A stretch of DNA of 35,051 bases. Origin: an uncultured Opitutia bacterium (GTDB lineage: Bacteria; Verrucomicrobiota; Verrucomicrobiia; Opitutales; UBA953). Location: the NCBI GenBank assembly GCA_903860195.1, contig CAIOPO010000039.1, positions 1 through 35,051 on the forward strand, written 5' to 3'. Under the pieces are notes generated by a model. That model ran no database searches and was not told the DNA's origin. It saw only the letters and a program-made list of their open reading frames with translations. Position 1 is the first letter of the stretch. Every line of letters starts with the position of its first letter. Shown in pieces: positions 30,222 to 35,051 of this stretch. The position numbers and the translations under genes were made by a program.

Positions 30222-31076
30222 ATGCGCCTCCTGCTGATCCTGGCCCTCACCGCCTCCCGGCTCTCCGCCCAGGAGACCTCGCTCTTCGGGAAGAAGCCTT
30301 CCGCGACGACCGCGCCGGAGCCCGCCGCCCCCGCCACGACCATCGGCGCCTCCGCCCCGGCCGACGGCCCGGACGACGCCGCCGACACTTCGGTGGTCAT
30401 CACTCCGTTCAAGCCCTTCGCGCAGCCCGAGGCCAAGGAGACGCGGACGTTCAGCCTGGCCAAGATGAACCGTCCGCTCGCCTTCGAAAGCACGCGGGAG
30501 CTCCAGCGGCTCTTCTCGGCCTTCATGCTGCAGCACGTCACGGATGCAGGCAGCGCGGGCTTCGCGCGCGCGCCCGGCCCGATCACCACCATCGAATACG
30601 TCGTGCAGCAGGACCTGGGCGACGGACGGCTGCTAGTCAAAGCCAACTGGAACGCGTCCGCCGACGGACGGCTTCCGGCGGCCACCGAGGCCTTCGCGGT
30701 GATGATGCCCGAAAAGGCCCCCGCGGTCGGGGAGAAGGGCACGGCGGTCGTCGCGAACGTCGGCATGGTTGCCGTGCGCTTCACGCCGACGTTCGCTCCG
30801 CTGGCGGGCCGCAGGCTGACGATGCGCCGCGAGGCCTTCATCGAATGCGCGCCCCTCACGGACGGCTCGGCCGGTCTCCAGAAGTTCGTCGACCTGGTGC
30901 GCAGCGGATCCGAGTTCTCCGTGTTCACCGCCGAGAAGTTCCCCTGCAAGACCTGCGGCGGCCTCGGCTTCACGCGCGAGGCCCAGAAGGGCAAGCTCGA
31001 GGACAAGCGCATTCCCTGCACGGTCTGCGAACAGGGCAAGGTGACGGTGCGGATCGAGACGAAGTTCACGCCCTGA
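30222..31076 (+). CDS. Hypothetical exported protein with C-terminal DnaJ-like CxxCxG zinc-finger half
   Basis: Signal-like MRLLLILALTASRLSA; C-terminus FPCKTCGGLGFTREAQKGKLEDKRIPCTVCEQGKVTVRIE. Confidence 0.75.
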   Translation: MRLLLILALTASRLSAQETSLFGKKPSATTAPEPAAPATTIGASAPADGPDDAADTSVVITPFKPFAQPEAKETRTFSLAKMNRPLAFESTRELQRLFSAFMLQHVTDAGSAGFARAPGPITTIEYVVQQDLGDGRLLVKANWNASADGRLPAATEAFAVMMPEKAPAVGEKGTAVVANVGMVAVRFTPTFAPLAGRRLTMRREAFIECAPLTDGSAGLQKFVDLVRSGSEFSVFTAEKFPCKTCGGLGFTREAQKGKLEDKRIPCTVCEQGKVTVRIETKFTP

Positions 31077-31134
31077 GCCGGCCCGGGGGCATCCTGCGCT
31101 TGCGCCGGACGGAGCGGGCTCACAAGGTCTGGCC

Positions 31135-32085
31135 GTGTCCACTCCGCTTCACGCCGGGCTCGAGGAGCATTTCTCCGCACTGGAGAAGTTCCTGCGTGAC
31201 CAGGAGTCGGCCTTCGAACCCGAGGTGAGGCCGATGGTGCGCGAGGCCCTCGCCCACCCGGGCAAACGCCTGCGCCCGCTCCTCGCCTTCGGCTCGGGCG
31301 CCGGCGGACCGCCCTCCGCGGCCCTCGTGCGCGGAGCGGCCATCGTCGAGCTGGTGCATCTGGCGACGCTGGTGCACGACGACGTGCTCGACGGCGCCGA
31401 CCGCCGGCACGGAGCCGACACGCCCAACCGCACCCACGGCGCCCATGCGGCGGTGCTTTTCGGCGACGCGCTCTTCGCCCATGCGCTCGTGCTGGCCGCC
31501 GAGCACGCCACCCCAGAACTCTGCCTGATCGTCGCCCGGGCCTCCCGCGAGGTCTGCTCCGGCGAGGTCTGCCAGACGTTCTCGCGCGGAGACGACGCCC
31601 TGCCCGTCGAGGCCTACCGACGGCACATCCGGCTGAAGACCGCCGAGCTCTTCGAGGCCGCCTGCCGGGTCGGGGCGCTGCTGGCGGGCCGGCCCAAGGA
31701 ACACGTGGAAGCCTGCAGCGCCTTCGGCAGGCACCTGGGCGTGGCCTACCAGATCTACGATGACCTGGCCGACCTGCTGCAGGATGAGTCCAAGGCGGGC
31801 AAGACGCTCGGGACGGACGTCGCCAGCGGCAAGCTGACGCTGCCGATGATCCTGGAGCGTGAACTCAACGGACCCGACGGCATCCTCCGCCTGCGTCGCG
31901 GAGAAGACCCCCGGAAGGCCGTCTCGGCGGCGGCCTGGAAGGAATCCTTCCGTGCGCTGGACGCTGAGATCGCCGCCGCCGAACTGGCGCTGGTCCCCGC
32001 GGAAGGCTCCCCTTCGCCGTTCTTCCTGCTCAGGCTCACGGGCTTCCTCCGTGAGGCCGCCGCGAAACTCGCGCCGCGCGCATGA
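31135..32085 (+). CDS. Polyprenyl synthetase family protein (GTG start)
   Basis: GKRLRPLLAFGSG, ELVHLATLVHDDVLDGADRRHG, YQIYDDLADLLQDESKAGKTLGTDVASGKLTLPMI. Confidence 0.92.
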   Translation: MSTPLHAGLEEHFSALEKFLRDQESAFEPEVRPMVREALAHPGKRLRPLLAFGSGAGGPPSAALVRGAAIVELVHLATLVHDDVLDGADRRHGADTPNRTHGAHAAVLFGDALFAHALVLAAEHATPELCLIVARASREVCSGEVCQTFSRGDDALPVEAYRRHIRLKTAELFEAACRVGALLAGRPKEHVEACSAFGRHLGVAYQIYDDLADLLQDESKAGKTLGTDVASGKLTLPMILERELNGPDGILRLRRGEDPRKAVSAAAWKESFRALDAEIAAAELALVPAEGSPSPFFLLRLTGFLREAAAKLAPRA

Positions 32086-32186
32086 GGCTCTTCCGCACGA
32101 CGTCCTCCGAACGTCTGGCGATGACGCTCATCCTGTCGCTGCTTGCGGCGTGCGCCGGGCTGCTGCTGGTCTGGCGCTCGCTCTGA
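32082..32186 (+). CDS. Small single-TM protein, 34 aa
   Basis: ATGA overlap with the polyprenyl synthetase stop; MRLFRTTSSERLAMTLILSLLAACAGLLLVWRSL. Confidence 0.45.
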   Translation: MRLFRTTSSERLAMTLILSLLAACAGLLLVWRSL

Positions 32187-32190
32187 AGGC

Positions 32191-32700
32191 TCAGGGGAGA
32201 TAACGGGTCGGGTCGAAGCCGCGGGCCGCAAGGCCCGCCCGCAACGCCGCCAGGTCCACGGAGTCGCCGGGCTTGACGCCGGCGCGCCCGAACCAGCCGG
32301 AAGGCATCTCGATCGCCAGCCTGACCTCGTCGGAACGGGATTCGACGGTGGTGAGGTCGAGGGCCCGCATGTTGCGCACTTCAAGGATGACCCCGGACGA
32401 GGAGATGAAGGCGATGTCCAGGTCGAGCGGGGTGTCCTTCATCCAGAAGGAAGTCCGCTGTTCGCGCTCATAGAGGAAAGCCATGCCCTCCCCCTCGGGC
32501 AGCTGCGCAGTGCCCATGAGTCCGCGCGCCTTCTCAAGATCCGTCACGGCGAGACGCAGGCGGACGACCGGCCGGCCCATTTGCACGGGAAAATAGGTCT
32601 CAATGCCCGCCTCCGAAACGAGACGCGTGCCCGCCGCGGGGCGGCCGGAATCGCAGGCGACCAGCAGCGCGGCGGCGACGAGGGCGAAGAATGTCCGCAT
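32191..32700 (-). CDS. DUF192 family lipoprotein
   Basis: Lipobox LLVACDSG; RLRLAVTDLEKARGLMGTAQLPEGEGMAFLYE, TSFWMKDTPLDLDIAFIS as in DUF192. Confidence 0.9.
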   Translation of the reverse strand: MRTFFALVAAALLVACDSGRPAAGTRLVSEAGIETYFPVQMGRPVVRLRLAVTDLEKARGLMGTAQLPEGEGMAFLYEREQRTSFWMKDTPLDLDIAFISSSGVILEVRNMRALDLTTVESRSDEVRLAIEMPSGWFGRAGVKPGDSVDLAALRAGLAARGFDPTRYLP

Positions 32701-32753
32701 GCGGCAGGATTCACCACGGTTGCCACGGAAGCAAGAGCCTGTTGGCTGGGGCG

Positions 32754-33467
32754 ATGGAACGCGACCGCAGGGCGCACTGGCTCGAGCCCGCGACGGCCCT
32801 GCACTACGCACGTGCGGCGGTCCGGGTCGGGCTCTGGGAATCGGAACGCCTGCTGGTCGAACGGCACTTCCGGCGCAACGGCCGCCTGCTCGAGGTGGGA
32901 GCCGGCGCCGGCCGGGCGGGGCTGGGGCTGCTGAAACTGGGGTTCACGCAGCTTACCGTCACGGACTTCTCGCCGACGATGGTCGAGATGGCCCGCGGGG
33001 TGCTGGGCGAGGCCAATCCGGAGTGGGACCGGAAGGTCGAACGGGCCGACATGACCGCACTGCCCTACCCTGATGCGTCGTTCGACGGCGTGCTGGCGGC
33101 ATTCAATGCGCTGATGTGCCTGCGCAACCGGACCGACTGCGCCTTGGCGCTGTCAGAAATCAGGAGAGTGCTCCTTCCGGGAGGACGTCTCATCTTCTCG
33201 GCGAACGACCGGGAACGGGGCGACCACCGGGCCGAATGGGCGAAGCACTCCCCGGAAGACGGCCTGGAGGCCGGCGAGCGCTGGCACGATTCACCGACGT
33301 CACCGGTCTTCATGCGCAGCTGCACCGAAGCGGAGATGCGGGCGGAACTGGAGATCGCCGGTCTGCGCCTGATCGAATCGGCGCTCACGACCGAGCTGGC
33401 CGAGGACGGGCCGATGGCGCGGGAGTTCGCGGGCATCACCCGGCTCTACGTGGCGCAGAAGGCCTGA
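32754..33467 (+). CDS. Class I SAM-dependent methyltransferase
   Basis: GRLLEVGAGAGRAGLGLLKLGFTQLTVTDFSPTMVEMAR, MTALPYPDASFDGVLAAFNALMCL. Confidence 0.88.
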   Translation: MERDRRAHWLEPATALHYARAAVRVGLWESERLLVERHFRRNGRLLEVGAGAGRAGLGLLKLGFTQLTVTDFSPTMVEMARGVLGEANPEWDRKVERADMTALPYPDASFDGVLAAFNALMCLRNRTDCALALSEIRRVLLPGGRLIFSANDRERGDHRAEWAKHSPEDGLEAGERWHDSPTSPVFMRSCTEAEMRAELEIAGLRLIESALTTELAEDGPMAREFAGITRLYVAQKA

Positions 33468-34295
33468 TCAGCGGGCCTTCGGCGGCTGCTCCCTGAAGAA
33501 GCGGACGATCAGCTCGGAGGCGCCCTTGGGGAACTCGTGCGCGCCGTCATGGATGACGGCCACGACCGGCGCCTTGTCGGAAGTCCAGACCTCGCCCTTG
33601 AGCGCACCCGCTTCGCCCCACGGCTTCGCCGTCTCCACGCAGGCGTTCGCCTTGCGCGCGGCGGCGATGCTGGCCTCCTGGCCGGTGAATTTGACGATGG
33701 GATCCTTGCGACCGGCCACGTGCAGCACGGGCATCGGAGTCAGCTCCTTGGGACGTGAGGCGATGACGCCGGCCACGGGCGCGATGCCCGCCAGTCGGTC
33801 CGCGCGCGTCTGCCAGAGAAGATAGCAGAAGACGCCGCCGTTGGAATGGCCGAGGGCGAAGACGCGATCCTTGTCCGCCCCCTGTTCCTTGAGGACGTCG
33901 GCCAGCATCACGTCGAAGAACTTGAGGTCACGATCCTCCTGCGCGCCCTGCCGGGTCTGCCAGCCGTTGCCCTTGCCCTGCGGATCGTTGACGGTGGGAG
34001 TGGGCAGGCCCTGGGGAAAGACGAAGACCGCTTCCGGCCAGAGCTTCATGATGTCCCACGAGCCGGCCACGCGGGCCGCCGTGCCGTAGTGTCCGTGCCA
34101 GCCGAAGACCACCGGCGGCTTGGCGGAGGACTTGAGAGGGGCCCGCACGACGGCGGTCCGCTTCACCCCGTCGACTTCCCAGGTCCGCTCCACGCAACCC
34201 TCCGGAGGCTGGGCTTTGATGAGTTCCCGCAGCTTGGACTGGGCGTGGGACGAGGCCGCCAGGGCCAGGGCGAACAAGAGGACGAGGGGACGCAT
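33468..34295 (-). CDS. Secreted PHB-depolymerase/LpqC-like alpha/beta hydrolase
   Basis: Signal peptide MRPLVLLFALALAASSHA; VVFGWHGHYG, VFALGHSNGGVFCYLL (GxSxG), HDGAHEFP. Confidence 0.85.
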   Translation of the reverse strand: MRPLVLLFALALAASSHAQSKLRELIKAQPPEGCVERTWEVDGVKRTAVVRAPLKSSAKPPVVFGWHGHYGTAARVAGSWDIMKLWPEAVFVFPQGLPTPTVNDPQGKGNGWQTRQGAQEDRDLKFFDVMLADVLKEQGADKDRVFALGHSNGGVFCYLLWQTRADRLAGIAPVAGVIASRPKELTPMPVLHVAGRKDPIVKFTGQEASIAAARKANACVETAKPWGEAGALKGEVWTSDKAPVVAVIHDGAHEFPKGASELIVRFFREQPPKAR

Positions 34296-34297
34296 GC

Positions 34298-34332
34298 AAA
34301 AGAAAGGGCTCCCGATGGAACACCGGGAGCCC
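34298..34332 (-). terminator. Intrinsic terminator downstream of the Bax-inhibitor-1 gene
   Basis: Minus strand GGGCTCCCG-N9-CGGGAGCCC followed by TTTCTTTT. Confidence 0.82.
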
Positions 34333-34351
34333 GCAAAGGTTGTGTTCCGCT

Positions 34352-35051
34352 TCAGTCGTCGCGGCGGTCGAGGAACAGCCGGATGACGTAGAAGAGCAGC
34401 GTGACGAAGGACGAGAACAGGATGAAGGCCGCCGCCACGTGCTGGTCGGTCTCCAGCGTGTTCTTGATCTCGTGGGTCTGGTACAGGATGACCGAGGCCA
34501 TCAGGACGATCATCGCGATCGAGAACCAGGCGCCGAGCGTCCATCCGGCGACGATCGAGACCACGATGGCCCCGAGGGCGCAGAAGCTGGCGATCACGAT
34601 GGCCGTGCGCAGGAAGGAGAAGTCCGTCGAGGACATGAACACCGTGACGGTGAGGCCGGCGGCGAGGACGCCCGTGATCAGGCAGGCCGGCAGGAGGATC
34701 TGGCCGGGGTTGCCGCCGGTGACGATCACGGTGTAGGCGATGATCGGGATGAAGATCAGGGCCTGGAGCAGGATGTAGAGACCGAGACCGAGATACTGGG
34801 AGCCCCGGGAGGCGCGGTTGAAGGCCAGCGACTGGGCGACCGTTGAGCCGCCCCAGAAGGCCAGCATCACGAGCAGCATGCTCCACCCGCCGAGCGAGTT
34901 GATCATGGACCCGAAGCCGTTCATGACCGCCTGGGCGACGCCCGTGACGAACATGCCGTAGAGAGCCACCGCGAAGGCGGCCAGCGAGGCGGCGACCAGA
35001 CCGTAGGTCCGGCGGTAGAAGGCCGCGCGGGCGGCGACCGGGGCGTCAGCG
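34352..35051 (-). CDS. Bax inhibitor-1/YccA family membrane protein, N-terminus beyond the window
   Basis: Multi-TM; ILYQTHEIKNTLETDQHVAAAFILFSSFVTLLFYVIRLFLDRRDD is a BI-1/YccA C-terminus; frame stays open to the window edge. Confidence 0.9.
   Translation of the reverse strand, partial: ADAPVAARAAFYRRTYGLVAASLAAFAVALYGMFVTGVAQAVMNGFGSMINSLGGWSMLLVMLAFWGGSTVAQSLAFNRASRGSQYLGLGLYILLQALIFIPIIAYTVIVTGGNPGQILLPACLITGVLAAGLTVTVFMSSTDFSFLRTAIVIASFCALGAIVVSIVAGWTLGAWFSIAMIVLMASVILYQTHEIKNTLETDQHVAAAFILFSSFVTLLFYVIRLFLDRRDD

Overview
A 35 kb GC-rich bacterial chromosomal window, densely coded, with an overall look of a PVC/Verrucomicrobia-like genome (inferred from protein style only). It carries mainly housekeeping and metabolic genes: an ABCG-type transporter, efp, tRNA-Gln(UUG), pyrH-frr-sucC-sucD, leuC-orf95-leuD, purU, a phosphotransacetylase split into catalytic and P-loop/DRTGG genes, an amidohydrolase, a DUF2339-type membrane protein, nagA/nagB, comM, a ThuA-like protein, a gluconokinase/Gfo-Idh-MocA/sulfatase operon, dapF, a SWIM-SNF2 helicase, tatC, a polyprenyl synthetase, a DUF192 lipoprotein, a methyltransferase, a PHB-depolymerase-like esterase and a Bax-inhibitor-1/YccA protein. 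I see no CRISPR array, transposon, prophage or obvious defence island. No clear new multi-gene system is evident. The best second-look items are an EF-P with Asn at tip position 34 in place of Lys/Arg, a perfect 22-bp palindrome nested in a second inverted repeat between leuC and purU, an uncharacterised 95-aa ORF fused into the leuC/leuD operon by a TGATG overlap, the split pta, and an apparently exported protein with a DnaJ-like CxxCxG zinc motif next to tatC. No database search was run; family calls are from motif recognition.
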